The notes beneath the pieces are model-generated. The model saw only the letters and a program-made list of their open reading frames with translations. It had not been told where the DNA came from and did no database searches. Both the position numbers and the translations under genes were made by a program. Source: Stutzerimonas stutzeri (GTDB lineage: Bacteria > Pseudomonadota > Gammaproteobacteria > Pseudomonadales > Pseudomonadaceae). Taken from it: 64,000 nt of DNA. The stretch is taken from assembly GCF_000590475.1 (NCBI RefSeq), contig NZ_CP007441.1, positions 1,928,660 to 1,992,659 of the forward strand, read 5' to 3'. Positions 36,371-45,341 of the stretch are shown piece by piece; the stretch's first letter is position 1; every line of letters starts with the position of its first letter.

Positions 36371-37996
36371 TTGAGCCAGAAGAACCCCGCCGCGAACCAG
36401 CGCCCCAGCTACCTGGCCGACGAGCACGGCTTGCGCACCTGGTTCATGACCACCGACCACAAGCGCATCGGGATCATGTATCTGATTGCCGTCACCGCGT
36501 TCTTCTTCCTCGGCGGGCTGGCGGCCAGTGCGATCCGCATCGAGCTGATCACGCCGGAAGGCGACCTGCTGACCGCTGATGGCTACAACCGCGCCTTCAC
36601 CTTGCACGGTGTGGTGATGGTCTGGTTTTTTCTGATTCCCTCGATCCCGGCGGTGTTCGGCAATTTTCTCATTCCGATCATGATCGGGGCGAAGGACATG
36701 GCTTTTCCCAAGCTGAACCTGTTCAGCTGGTACCTGCTGGTCGGCGGCGGCGCCTTCACCATCTTCGCGTTGCTGGCCGGCGGTGTAGACACCGGCTGGA
36801 CCTTCTACACGCCGCTCTCGACCATGTTCAGCAACGGCCATGTCGTGGCGGTGATCCTCGGTGTGTTCATCACCGGGTTTTCTTCGATCCTGACCGGGTT
36901 GAACATCATCGTCACCATTCACACCCTGCGCGCACCGGGGATGACCTGGTTTCGCATGCCGTTGTTCTGCTGGTCGCTGTACGCGACCTCGGTCATTCTC
37001 GTGCTGGCCACGCCGGTACTGGCGATCACACTGATCCTGGTCGCCGCCGAGCATCTGTTTCATATCGGCGTGTTCGACCCGGCGCTAGGCGGCGATCCGT
37101 TGCTGTTCCAGCACCTGTTCTGGTTCTACAGCCACCCGGCCGTTTACATCATGATCCTTCCGGCCATGGGTGTGATGAGTGAGCTGGTCACCGCCGCCGC
37201 GCACAAGCGCATCTTCGGCTACAACTTCGTCGCCTATTCGAGCCTGGCGATCGCGGTGATCGGCTTCATGGTCTGGGGGCATCACATGTTCGTCGCGGGC
37301 CAGTCGATGTACGCGAGCATGGTGTTTTCGCTGCTCAGCTTTCTGGTCGCGATTCCTTCGGCGATCAAGGTCTACAACTGGACCGCGACGCTTTACAAAA
37401 GCAACCTGACCATCAATGCGCCTTTCCTGTATGCGGTGACCTTCATTGGTCTGTTCGTCGTTGGTGGCGTGACCGGCCTGTTCCTCGCCTTGCTGGCGGC
37501 GGACGTGCACGTGCACGACACCTACTTCGTGGTCGCGCATTTCCACTACATCATGGTCGGTGCCGCGGTCGCCGGGTTCTTCGGTGCGCTGCATTTCTGG
37601 TGGCCGAAGATGACGGGGCGGATGTACTCGCAGCTGTGGGGCAAGATCGCGGCGGTGATGATCTTCCTCGGCTTCAATCTGACATTCTTCCCGCAATTCC
37701 TGCTGGGTTATCTGGGCATGCCGCGGCGCTATCACAGCTATGGCGAGGAATTTCAGTTCCTGCATGTCTTATCCTCGGCGGGCGCGGCCATTCTGGCGGT
37801 CGCCTACATCCTGCCGTTCTTCTACCTGCTCTGGTCGCTGCGCTACGGGCCGATTGCCGATGATGATCCGTGGGAAGCGGCCGGGCTTGAGTGGCGAACC
37901 TCGTCGCCACCGCCCAAGCACAATTTCATCGAAACCCCGATTGTCGATTTCGAAGCTTACGAGTATCCGCCCGAGGCGACGCATGGACGGTCGTAA
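36371..37996 (+). CDS. ctaD: caa3 cytochrome c oxidase subunit I
   Basis: This 541-residue heme-copper oxidase subunit has about twelve helices. Heme and CuB ligands are visible: His in LHGVVMVWFF, the active-site WFYSHPAVYIMILPAMG (His255, Tyr259), the HHMF pair and the late HVHDTYFVVAHFHYIM. The Glu of the usual HPEVYI is replaced by Ala and is preceded by Tyr-Ser (Y253-S254), the YSHPxV signature of A2-type oxidases such as the caa3 of Rhodothermus. The start is TTG, nine bases after AGGAG. It overlaps subunit III by 14 bases. Confidence 0.95.
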   Translation: MSQKNPAANQRPSYLADEHGLRTWFMTTDHKRIGIMYLIAVTAFFFLGGLAASAIRIELITPEGDLLTADGYNRAFTLHGVVMVWFFLIPSIPAVFGNFLIPIMIGAKDMAFPKLNLFSWYLLVGGGAFTIFALLAGGVDTGWTFYTPLSTMFSNGHVVAVILGVFITGFSSILTGLNIIVTIHTLRAPGMTWFRMPLFCWSLYATSVILVLATPVLAITLILVAAEHLFHIGVFDPALGGDPLLFQHLFWFYSHPAVYIMILPAMGVMSELVTAAAHKRIFGYNFVAYSSLAIAVIGFMVWGHHMFVAGQSMYASMVFSLLSFLVAIPSAIKVYNWTATLYKSNLTINAPFLYAVTFIGLFVVGGVTGLFLALLAADVHVHDTYFVVAHFHYIMVGAAVAGFFGALHFWWPKMTGRMYSQLWGKIAAVMIFLGFNLTFFPQFLLGYLGMPRRYHSYGEEFQFLHVLSSAGAAILAVAYILPFFYLLWSLRYGPIADDDPWEAAGLEWRTSSPPPKHNFIETPIVDFEAYEYPPEATHGRS

Positions 37997-38630
37997 GCAA
38001 TACCTCGCCGAGCACTTCCAGACCGCCTCGCAGCAACGTGAGGCGACCTATCTGGGCATGTGGTTGTTCCTGGCCACCGAAATCATGATGTTCGGCACGT
38101 TGTTCCTGGTGATCGGCTATTACCGGCTGCACTACCCGCAGCCTGTCGCCGAGGCGGTGCATCACCTGCATTTCGTGTTGGCGGGTTTCAATAGCGCGTT
38201 GTTGCTCACAGGCAGCCTGTGCATGAGCCTGGTGGTCAAGGCCTCGCGCCAGGAGTATCACCGGCATGTGCAGCTCTGGCTGTTATTGGCGGCATTACTA
38301 GGGCTGGGATTTCTCGGCCTGAAGGGATTCGAGTACGCCTGGGAATACCGTGAAGGGTTGCTGCCGGGATCGCCCAACGAGTCGCCGCTGAAAAATCCGG
38401 GGTCGCGGCTGTACATGGTGATCTACCTGTTTTCCACGGCGCTGCATGCGGTTCACGTAACGATCGCCGTGGTGTTGGTGCTGGGCATGGCGGTGCGCAT
38501 CCATTTCGGTCACATGAAGCTGCCTGAGCGGGCCATCACCCTGGAGATGGTCGGCCTCTATTGGCATCTGGTCGACGTCATCTGGATTCTGCTGTATCCC
38601 GCGTTATACCTGCTCGGGAGGCCGGCATGA
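37983..38630 (+). CDS. ctaE: Cytochrome c oxidase subunit III (CyoC-like)
   Basis: This 215-residue protein has about five membrane helices and is a short subunit III of the CyoC/CtaE family. Typical segments are ATYLGMWLFLATEIMMFGTL, STALHAVHVTIAVVLVL and YWHLVDVIWILLYPALYLL. The start ATG lies inside the end of subunit I; upstream in-frame codons belong to a non-coding frame over ctaD. It ends overlapping the next gene by ATGA. Confidence 0.93.
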   Translation: MDGRKQYLAEHFQTASQQREATYLGMWLFLATEIMMFGTLFLVIGYYRLHYPQPVAEAVHHLHFVLAGFNSALLLTGSLCMSLVVKASRQEYHRHVQLWLLLAALLGLGFLGLKGFEYAWEYREGLLPGSPNESPLKNPGSRLYMVIYLFSTALHAVHVTIAVVLVLGMAVRIHFGHMKLPERAITLEMVGLYWHLVDVIWILLYPALYLLGRPA

Positions 38631-38893
38631 GTCTGCGTAATCTGTTGCTGATCTACCTCGGCCTGATCCTGCTGCTGACCGCCAATGTGCTCCTCGCCCT
38701 ATGGCTGCCGGCCTGGTCCGATTGGGCACTGCTCGGAGCTGCGGGGCAGGCGGCGCTGGTGTTGTTCGGCTTCATGCAGCTAGGCCAGCACTCGGCGCTG
38801 GTGCGCTTCTTCGCGCTGGGAGCCGGGTTCTGGTTGCTACTGATGTTCACCTTGACGCTGGTCGACCTGCTAACCCGTGAGGCAGGCTTTTAG
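38627..38893 (+). CDS. Small caa3 oxidase subunit IV-like protein
   Basis: This 88-residue, very hydrophobic protein with three helices (LLLIYLGLILLLTANVLLAL, then VLFGFMQLGQHSALVRF) resembles the cytochrome-oxidase subunit IV/CyoD-like proteins that close caa3 operons. Its start overlaps the subunit III stop in ATGA. It is the last gene of the run. No ctaA, ctaB or ctaG homologue accompanies it here. Confidence 0.8.
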   Translation: MSLRNLLLIYLGLILLLTANVLLALWLPAWSDWALLGAAGQAALVLFGFMQLGQHSALVRFFALGAGFWLLLMFTLTLVDLLTREAGF

Positions 38894-39235
38894 GCGCAGA
38901 GCAGTAGTGCGGGCCATCTGCCATCCACTCCGGGCCCGCCGGAGGCATGCGGTCGGCGAGCGAACCCTACATATCGCGACCCGCTGCTTCTGCCGTGGTT
39001 AAGTACGGCGAAACGACATATGCATGGCCTGTCATTCGAGAATCATTCCCGACGGGCACGGTCCCAAATCATGAGCTTCATGACGATAGGGTGAAAGTAC
39101 CGCATGGATCGGCACCGGCCGGGGCGAAGCCAGTACCGGTACGCTTTGGACCTCCGGTTTCCACACGTCACTCCACGAAATGGGCCGGTCTGGCGGAAGC
39201 AACGCGCTCAACCCACCGCAACGAGGAGGATCCAG
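38894..39235. other. Intergenic region after the oxidase operon
   Basis: A hairpin GCGGGCC (38909-38915) / GGCCCGC (38933-38939) with a 17-base loop lies 15 bp after the oxidase operon and may be a weak terminator. The remainder holds no gene that I can support. AGGAGGA at 39224-39230 is the ribosome-binding site of the next gene. Confidence 0.5.
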
Positions 39236-39835
39236 ATGGCCGATACCAACGCGCAGCAGCCCGATTGCCTGGAAGACGTGATCGACGAATTAGTCGACCT
39301 CGGCGATGGTCAGGCAAAGGTGTCGGTAGGCGATATTCAAGAAACGATCGGTCAGCGAAGCTTCGGCCTGTTTTTGTTCGTTCCGGCGATCCTCGAAATC
39401 AGCCCGGTCGGGGGCATTCCCGGTCTGCCGACGCTGTTGGCGTTGATCATCGCCATGTTCGCAGTGCAGTTGCTGTTCGGGCGTGATCATTTCTGGATTC
39501 CAGGATTCATGGCCCGTCGCTCGGTGAGCGGTGAAAAACTTGGAAAAGGTTTGAACAAGATACGGCCAGTGGTGCGCTGGTTGGACAAGATCAGCCGCAA
39601 ACGTTTGCCGTGGGCGACCCGAAAGGCCTTTCTCAAAGTCATAGCGGTCATCTGCCTGTTGCTGACAGCCTCGGTACCACCCCTTGAGCTGTTGCCGTTC
39701 GCCAGTACCGCACCGTTTTCGGCGATCTGCCTGTTCGGCCTCGGTATTACCACGCGGGATGGGGCAGCGATCGTCGTGGGTCTGGTGGTGGCGGTCGGTG
39801 CCTTCATACTGGCGGGTATGGGTATCGTCGGCTGA
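39236..39835 (+). CDS. ExoD-family membrane protein
   Basis: This 199-residue protein has four to five hydrophobic segments and belongs to the ExoD (exopolysaccharide synthesis) family, with IGQRSFGLFLFVPAILEISP and the GGIPGLPTLLALIIAMF segment. ExoD in Rhizobium influences exopolysaccharide production and alkali tolerance, but its molecular role is unknown. The start ATG follows an ideal AGGAGGA. It stands alone between the oxidase operon and a convergent dehydrogenase gene. Confidence 0.87.
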   Translation: MADTNAQQPDCLEDVIDELVDLGDGQAKVSVGDIQETIGQRSFGLFLFVPAILEISPVGGIPGLPTLLALIIAMFAVQLLFGRDHFWIPGFMARRSVSGEKLGKGLNKIRPVVRWLDKISRKRLPWATRKAFLKVIAVICLLLTASVPPLELLPFASTAPFSAICLFGLGITTRDGAAIVVGLVVAVGAFILAGMGIVG

Positions 39836-40125
39836 CCGGCCCGTTGTGTTGTTGGCAACAAGCGATAGCGCGTCCGATGAGCACTGCGATTGGCGCGCCG
39901 CATGCTGCTGGTCGCCCCGAGTAACCGGCCTGAACCGTTAACGTTTCAAATCGCCTAGGAAAGGCTCAAATTGAGCTATCCCGTCGCTTAACCACTGCCC
40001 GCCATACCGCCGGACTTATCGGCACGTTGGCGGCATATGGCGGAAAATGGTTCGACTGGGCGAACCCGCTCTCCAATAGCACTCGAACCCGCCCGGTATA
40101 CGCCGGGCAGGGCATGGTTTTGAAG

Positions 40126-41139
40126 TCAAGGATTGCCATTGCCGCCTGAGGCACCATAGACCTGCCCGGTGACATAGCTCGCTTCAGTCGAGGCCAACAG
40201 CACGTAAAGAGGCGCGATTTCCGCCGGTTGACCGGGGCGGCCTAGAGGCGTGTCGCTGCCGAAGGTTTTCAGTTTTTCCATGGTCTGGCCGCCGCTGACC
40301 TGCAACGGCGTCCAGAACGGGCCCGGTGCCACGGCATTGACACGTATGCCTTTGCCGATCAGCTGTTTCGCCAGCCCCTTACTGAAGTTGGCGATGCCGG
40401 CTTTGGTCATCGAATAGTCCAGCAGATTGACCGGTGGATCATAAGAGGTCACCGACGAGGTGTTGATGATCGATGAGCCGGCCGGCATATGCGGCACGGC
40501 GGCCTTGGTGATCCAGAACAGAGCGTAGAGATTGGTCTTGAGTGTCCAGTCGAACTGCTCCGTGGTGATATCCAGGATCGATTGTTCGCTGTTCTGCCGC
40601 CCGGCGTTGTTGACCAAGATATCCAGCCCGCCCAGTTCCTCGACGGCCCGCTTCACGAGCTCATGACAAAAGGCCTCGTCACGGATGTCACCGGGCAGGG
40701 CAACTGCTTTGCGTCCGGCTTTGCGGATCAGCTCGACCACCGCCTGGGCATCCGGCTCTTCATCGGGAAGGTAACCGATGGCCACATCGGCACCTTCACG
40801 CGCAAATGCGATCGCCGCGGCACGCCCGATGCCTGAATCGCCGCCCGTGATCAGCGCCTTGCGGCCGGCCAGGCGATTGGAGCCCTGATAGCTGGTCTCG
40901 CCATGATCGGGTTGCGGCTCCATATCGCGGGCGAGCCCGGGCCAGGGCTGCGACTGTTTGTCGAAGGGCGGTTGCGGATAGATGGTTTTGGGGGCTCGCA
41001 TAGGGTCCGGTGTCGACTGTGGCGCGTTTTCCGAACGGTTTGACTGGGCAAAGGCCGGCAGCACCATACCGGCTGCGAGCGTTGCGGCGGCGCCCTGAAT
41101 GAGTTTGCGGCGCGACTGGTCATGTTCATCCGAGTGCAT
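40126..41139 (-). CDS. Tat-exported short-chain dehydrogenase
   Basis: This 337-residue SDR has a twin-arginine signal (SRRKLIQGAAATLAAGMVL, then PAFAQ) followed by a proline-rich linker (IYPQPPFDKQSQPWPG). The Rossmann motif GGDSGIGRAAAIAFAREG, the NNAG motif and catalytic Tyr-x-x-x-Lys (DYSMTKAG) are intact. The core resembles the YghA/YhxC group of aldehyde/alcohol oxidoreductases. Export of an NAD(P)-dependent enzyme to the periplasm is unusual. The start at 41139 follows AGGAG; codons upstream are unlikely. Confidence 0.85.
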   Translation of the reverse strand: MHSDEHDQSRRKLIQGAAATLAAGMVLPAFAQSNRSENAPQSTPDPMRAPKTIYPQPPFDKQSQPWPGLARDMEPQPDHGETSYQGSNRLAGRKALITGGDSGIGRAAAIAFAREGADVAIGYLPDEEPDAQAVVELIRKAGRKAVALPGDIRDEAFCHELVKRAVEELGGLDILVNNAGRQNSEQSILDITTEQFDWTLKTNLYALFWITKAAVPHMPAGSSIINTSSVTSYDPPVNLLDYSMTKAGIANFSKGLAKQLIGKGIRVNAVAPGPFWTPLQVSGGQTMEKLKTFGSDTPLGRPGQPAEIAPLYVLLASTEASYVTGQVYGASGGNGNP

Positions 41140-41391
41140 GGAGGCTCCTGACAGAAGCTGTGCTGCATCCGGCACTCCGTTACCCGATGACGGCTGGGGA
41201 AGTGTCGAGCCAAGCCTTTGGCTCTCGGGAAGGTATGAAGGTAGACGCGCCGAGCAAAACCATTGTTCCTTTGTCCGGATGGCCGGGCGGTCCTAACTGA
41301 AGCCAGGTTTTAGTGCAGGCAATTCCTCAACTCTCGCCAGGAGGCGAGCGTTCGGAAACACGTCGCGCCCGACACGCTCGCCTGCTCAATA

Positions 41392-42867
41392 TCAGACTGT
41401 TTTGGCGGCCAGTGGCTCAACCGCCGGGCCGTGGATGATGCTGCCGTCGGTCTCGAATATCGAACCGTGGCAAGGGCAGTCCCAGGTGCGGTCGGCGTTG
41501 TTCCAGGTCACGGTACAGCCCATGTGCGTGCAGGCTGCGGACACGCCGTGCAGTGCACCGGCATCGTCTCGCCACACGGCAATCTTTTCATCGCCACGGG
41601 TGATGACTCCGCCCTCGCCACGACCGATAGCTTCCAGATCGTCGACCTGCGACTGGCTGTCGGTACTCTGGTTGAAGTCGTCCGGCATTGGGCGCGTCGG
41701 ATCGTACAGATGCTTCCACGGACGGCGTCCGGTGACGATGTGGCGAGCGATGCCCAGCCCGGCGGCAGTGCCGTTGCTGATACCCCACCCATTGAAGCCG
41801 GTGGCAACGAACAAACCGGGCGCTTTCTCGCTATCCGGCTCGCCGACATACGCCATGCGGTCGGCGGTGTCGTAGTCTTCGTTGCACCATCGCCAGACGG
41901 GTTCGCTTACCGGCAAATTGCTTCGTGCCCAGTTTTCCAGGTCGACGAAGCGCCGGGCGACATCGCCGTCCTGCCCGGTCTTGAAGCGCGGACCCAGGAC
42001 GATCAGCAAGGGACCCTCGGCATCGCGACCCATGCGGATCGAATGCGTCGGCTCGTCGATCCCAATGAACATCCCCTCCACATGCGCATCCCCCTGCGGG
42101 CGGAAGGCCATCGCCACGTGGCAGCGCGGCTGGGTAGGGCTAACCAGATCGATTGGCGTCTCGACCGGCATATGCGTGGCGAGGACCACCTGTTCGGCAT
42201 CGATACTTCCACCCTCGAAACCGACCTGCCAACGCCCTTTGTGCTCAAAGCTCTGCGCGCGGGTTTGCTGATGGATGCGCCCACCGCGCGCCTGCACCGC
42301 ATCGGCCAGGCCCAACAGATAGCGAGTCGGGTTGAACTGCGCCTGATCCGGAAATTCCAGCGCGCAGGCAGTATCGAAGGGCAGGGGAGCACGCTCCAAA
42401 AGCCTGGCGGCAAAACCCAGGCAACGCGCGGCTTCGGCTTCCTGCTCGATGGCTGTCCGCCAATCCGAAGAGCAGGCGTAGGCAAAGGCGGACTGGTGCT
42501 GGTAATCACAGTCGATCTGGAGGGTCTCGACCCAGTGACGAATGCGATTTACGGCTTCGCGGTTGGCGTCGGCATAACACTGCGCCAGCTCCTGGCCAAA
42601 GGTATCGATCAGGTGCCGGTAGATGAGTGCATGCTGGGTGGTGACCTTTGCGGTGGAGCGCCCGGTGACCTGAAGGCCGACCTCGCGCGCTTCGAGCACC
42701 ACGACGGATTTGCCGGCTTCGCACAGAGTCATGGCCGCGCTCAGGCCAACGATGCCGGCGCCAACCACCACGACGTCACATTCGGTGTGCCCGGTCAGCT
42801 TGGGAAAGTCGCCGCGGGGCGCGCTGGCGGTCCAGCAGCAGTCGGAGGTGGCAGAAAGAGCGGGCAT
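41392..42867 (-). CDS. FAD-dependent oxidoreductase with C-terminal Rieske domain
   Basis: This 491-residue fusion has an N-terminal DAO-type FAD domain (VVVVGAGIVGLSAAMTLCEA near residue 32) and a C-terminal Rieske [2Fe-2S] domain with CTHMGC (Cys446, His448, Cys451) and CPCHGS (Cys464, Cys466, His467). The extra two cysteines would make the structural disulfide. The substrate is unknown; similar fusions occur widely in bacteria, often in stress contexts. The neighbouring SDR is transcribed in the same direction but 252 bp away. The first 20 residues could be a non-conserved extension. Confidence 0.88.
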   Translation of the reverse strand: MPALSATSDCCWTASAPRGDFPKLTGHTECDVVVVGAGIVGLSAAMTLCEAGKSVVVLEAREVGLQVTGRSTAKVTTQHALIYRHLIDTFGQELAQCYADANREAVNRIRHWVETLQIDCDYQHQSAFAYACSSDWRTAIEQEAEAARCLGFAARLLERAPLPFDTACALEFPDQAQFNPTRYLLGLADAVQARGGRIHQQTRAQSFEHKGRWQVGFEGGSIDAEQVVLATHMPVETPIDLVSPTQPRCHVAMAFRPQGDAHVEGMFIGIDEPTHSIRMGRDAEGPLLIVLGPRFKTGQDGDVARRFVDLENWARSNLPVSEPVWRWCNEDYDTADRMAYVGEPDSEKAPGLFVATGFNGWGISNGTAAGLGIARHIVTGRRPWKHLYDPTRPMPDDFNQSTDSQSQVDDLEAIGRGEGGVITRGDEKIAVWRDDAGALHGVSAACTHMGCTVTWNNADRTWDCPCHGSIFETDGSIIHGPAVEPLAAKTV

Positions 42868-43129
42868 GGGCAGGTCCTTGTTGGCTGGATGGGTTTGTCA
42901 GTAGAACGACCCCATCCAGCCAGGTTCCTACCACTGAGCAGGATGCATCAGCCGGCGTTCGCCGCGGCGAACACGTCGCCTGCCGGTTAAGGCGCCGGTC
43001 GGCACTGATCGAAAATCGGCAGCTGGATGCCTAGGGCTCAATTCCCCCTCTCGTCAGTTCGTTTTCAGAAACCAAAACCGTGGAAGATTGTTTCGGTCAT
43101 CTTTCTACAACCCAGTGCGGAGGTGACCG

Positions 43130-43774
43130 ATGAAGCTCTACTACTATGACCATTGTCCTTTCAGTGCCCGAGTGCGCATGGTTTTGAACCTGAAAGGACT
43201 CGAAGCCGAGCGTGTGGTGCTGCCAGCCGATGACGAACAGACCATTACTCAACTGATCGGTAAGCATCAGATACCGGTGCTGGTGCGTGACGACGGCACG
43301 CCCATGGCTGACAGCATGGACATCGTCAAATATCTGGATGCTCTCGATGGCCAGCCGATCGTCCGTGAACCGAACACGCCTGCGCTGGGCGAGTGGCTGG
43401 AGCCTTTCGTGCCGAATCTGCAATACCTCGGCTATCCCCGCTGGACGCAGATCGGCCTCGATGAGTTCGCCAGCCCCTCGGCATATGAACATTTCCGCAG
43501 CAAAAAAACCGAAACCGTCGGCGACTTCGACGAGGCGTTGGCCAACACCGAAGCCAAGGCGCGAGAAGTGGATGCACAGCTAAGGCGACTGCCGGACATT
43601 GTCGATCTGACGCCGACTCATCAACAGCCGCGCTGGGATGACATCACGCTGTTTCCCATGCTTCGCAGCCTGAGCGTGGTGAAGGCGATTGACTGGCCCG
43701 AAGAGGTACGCGCCTACACCGTGACCCAGGCGCAGCGGTGCGGGCTGGACACGTTTTTTGACCGGGCACTCTGA
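43130..43774 (+). CDS. grxB: Glutaredoxin 2-like protein with CPFS active site
   Basis: This 214-residue protein matches GrxB: an N-terminal glutaredoxin domain (MKLYYYDHCPFSARVRMVLN) joined to a GST-like helical domain. E. coli Grx2 has Cys9-Pro-Tyr-Cys12; here position 12 is serine (CPFS), making it a predicted monothiol enzyme. The conserved HQIPVLVRDDGTPMADSMDI segment with the cis-proline is intact. GGAGG precedes the start. It stands alone between divergent neighbours. Confidence 0.9.
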   Translation: MKLYYYDHCPFSARVRMVLNLKGLEAERVVLPADDEQTITQLIGKHQIPVLVRDDGTPMADSMDIVKYLDALDGQPIVREPNTPALGEWLEPFVPNLQYLGYPRWTQIGLDEFASPSAYEHFRSKKTETVGDFDEALANTEAKAREVDAQLRRLPDIVDLTPTHQQPRWDDITLFPMLRSLSVVKAIDWPEEVRAYTVTQAQRCGLDTFFDRAL

Positions 43775-43967
43775 CCTGTTCCCTGTGAATGAAATGAGCA
43801 GTGCGACACCAGCGATGCCGAGCCCCAGTTTCGCCATCCCCCGTTCGACAGCGTGAAATAGCGATGCGCATGCCAAGCTCCGCAGCCGTGCTGGCCGGAC
43901 GAGTCGAAAAGGGCCGCTCGGCTGGGTATCCCCAGGGTCAGCGATGCCTGGGTCGGCCGTGTTTTCG

Positions 43968-45116
43968 CTAATGGCCGGCGCGTTTCATGCACGCCAGGTG
44001 TCGGTCATTCACCCGGTTGGCGAACCAGGCGGTGGTCAGATTGCGAGTGATCTTCGGGCTTTCGAGGCGAATTCCGGGCAGCACCGCGCGTGGCAGTGGC
44101 TTGCCTGCACGTTTTTCGGCCAGCGCGAACACCCGTTCATACAGGCTGGTTTTCTCGAAGCCGTCGGTGTCGCCGCGCTCCAGCGCGTTGCGAATAGCCG
44201 TCTCGCTCATGTCCAGCTTGCTCGCCAGCGAACGCACCGCGCGCTCGGTCTGGCCCGCCTTACTGCTGCCATGAATGATCAGATCACCGTCTAGGGCTAG
44301 CTTGATGCCGCTGGCGCGGCTTACCGCGGCCTGAAAGGCAGCGTTACGGCTGGCATACCAACCGGCATTGAAGTCAGCGAAGCGGTACAGCGGCTGGGTG
44401 TAGCTGGCCGGGTAGTCGAGCAGGTGAGCGATGCCGAAATACATGCCGCCACGCCGGGTGAAGACTTCGTCGCGGATCGAACCCTTGCGGTCGTAGGGAT
44501 AGTCCCACCGGCGGTCTTCGGCAAAGGCGATGCTGACCTGCATCGGGCCACCTGTCTTGACCGGGTTGAGCGTGCCGAATAGCTGCTTGCCAAGCGGCAT
44601 GATGCTGAGAAAGTCATCGAAGATGGCACTCAGCTGTTCTTCGGTGCGCACCGCATTCAGGCGCTCGCTATAGGTCTTGCCGTCAGGCGAGCGGACGTCC
44701 AGTGCCGCGTTGACCACAAAGCGCGGCACATGCAGCCGGGACGCGCGGCGATAGATCTCTTCGCGCGCGATCTTCGCCAAGCCTGGCACGGCAGGTGTTG
44801 CCTGGAAGGTCGATTCCTGCACGGTGACGGCCAGCACCGAGCAGATGTTTTCGCTGCTTGGTGGGATATCCAGCGCATCGAAGGCGGTGTAGATATCCGT
44901 TGCCCAGCCTTGGCGATCCGGGATGTTGCTGGGGATCAGCCGGACGATTTTCGCCCGTACTGCCTCCGGCCGTGGCGCTGGCGTTTCTGTCTGCTGAATA
45001 CCGCAGCCGGCCAGGCTGAGCAGCAGGGCGCTGGCGATACTGGCAGCTGCGCAGCGAGTACGCGGCAAGGGGCTGGCCCACTGCGATGATGCTGCCGGCG
45101 AGGTGTTGCAGGTCAT
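43968..45116 (-). CDS. DUF1615 lipoprotein
   Basis: This 382-residue protein has a lipoprotein signal ending LLLSLAGC (lipobox) and the long DUF1615 domain, with segments such as ICSVLAVTVQESTFQATPAV and YRFADFNAGWYASRNAAFQ. The glutamate near QEST and the fold hints suggest a lysozyme-like, possibly peptidoglycan-active protein, but the function is not established. I chose the ATG beginning TCNTSPAAS; two more in-frame starts lie upstream and none has a strong ribosome-binding site. It is divergent from the nucleotidase gene. Confidence 0.82.
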   Translation of the reverse strand: MTCNTSPAASSQWASPLPRTRCAAASIASALLLSLAGCGIQQTETPAPRPEAVRAKIVRLIPSNIPDRQGWATDIYTAFDALDIPPSSENICSVLAVTVQESTFQATPAVPGLAKIAREEIYRRASRLHVPRFVVNAALDVRSPDGKTYSERLNAVRTEEQLSAIFDDFLSIMPLGKQLFGTLNPVKTGGPMQVSIAFAEDRRWDYPYDRKGSIRDEVFTRRGGMYFGIAHLLDYPASYTQPLYRFADFNAGWYASRNAAFQAAVSRASGIKLALDGDLIIHGSSKAGQTERAVRSLASKLDMSETAIRNALERGDTDGFEKTSLYERVFALAEKRAGKPLPRAVLPGIRLESPKITRNLTTAWFANRVNDRHLACMKRAGH

Positions 45117-45341
45117 GGAGTGCCGCTGAAAAATATGAAAAATCATGCCGTCCCGATCGTCGTGTACTGTTGGGCTTCGACCATCAAACAGACGAAGCTG
45201 CTGCGCAGTCTGCGCGAAAGCCTGACGGCAATCAAAAGCTGGGCCACTGTTGAAACTCGCACGGGGTGTGTTGTCCGAACCCAGACGAGCCCTCTTCTGC
45301 GCTATGCGAGTCGGCGCCACGTCTCAATCGAGCACCCCTCT

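Noticed and set aside
37740..37982. Extension of oxidase subunit III upstream into ctaD
   Set aside because: The codons form a non-coding frame over the end of subunit I. The family start matches ATG at 37983.
38947..39486. 179-codon frame upstream of and into the ExoD gene
   Set aside because: Its second half lies in another frame over the clearly coding ExoD gene and its first half has no motif.
41431..42990. 519-codon plus-strand frame over the FAD-Rieske gene
   Set aside because: Antisense shadow. The minus-strand protein has FAD and Rieske motifs, the plus-strand one none.
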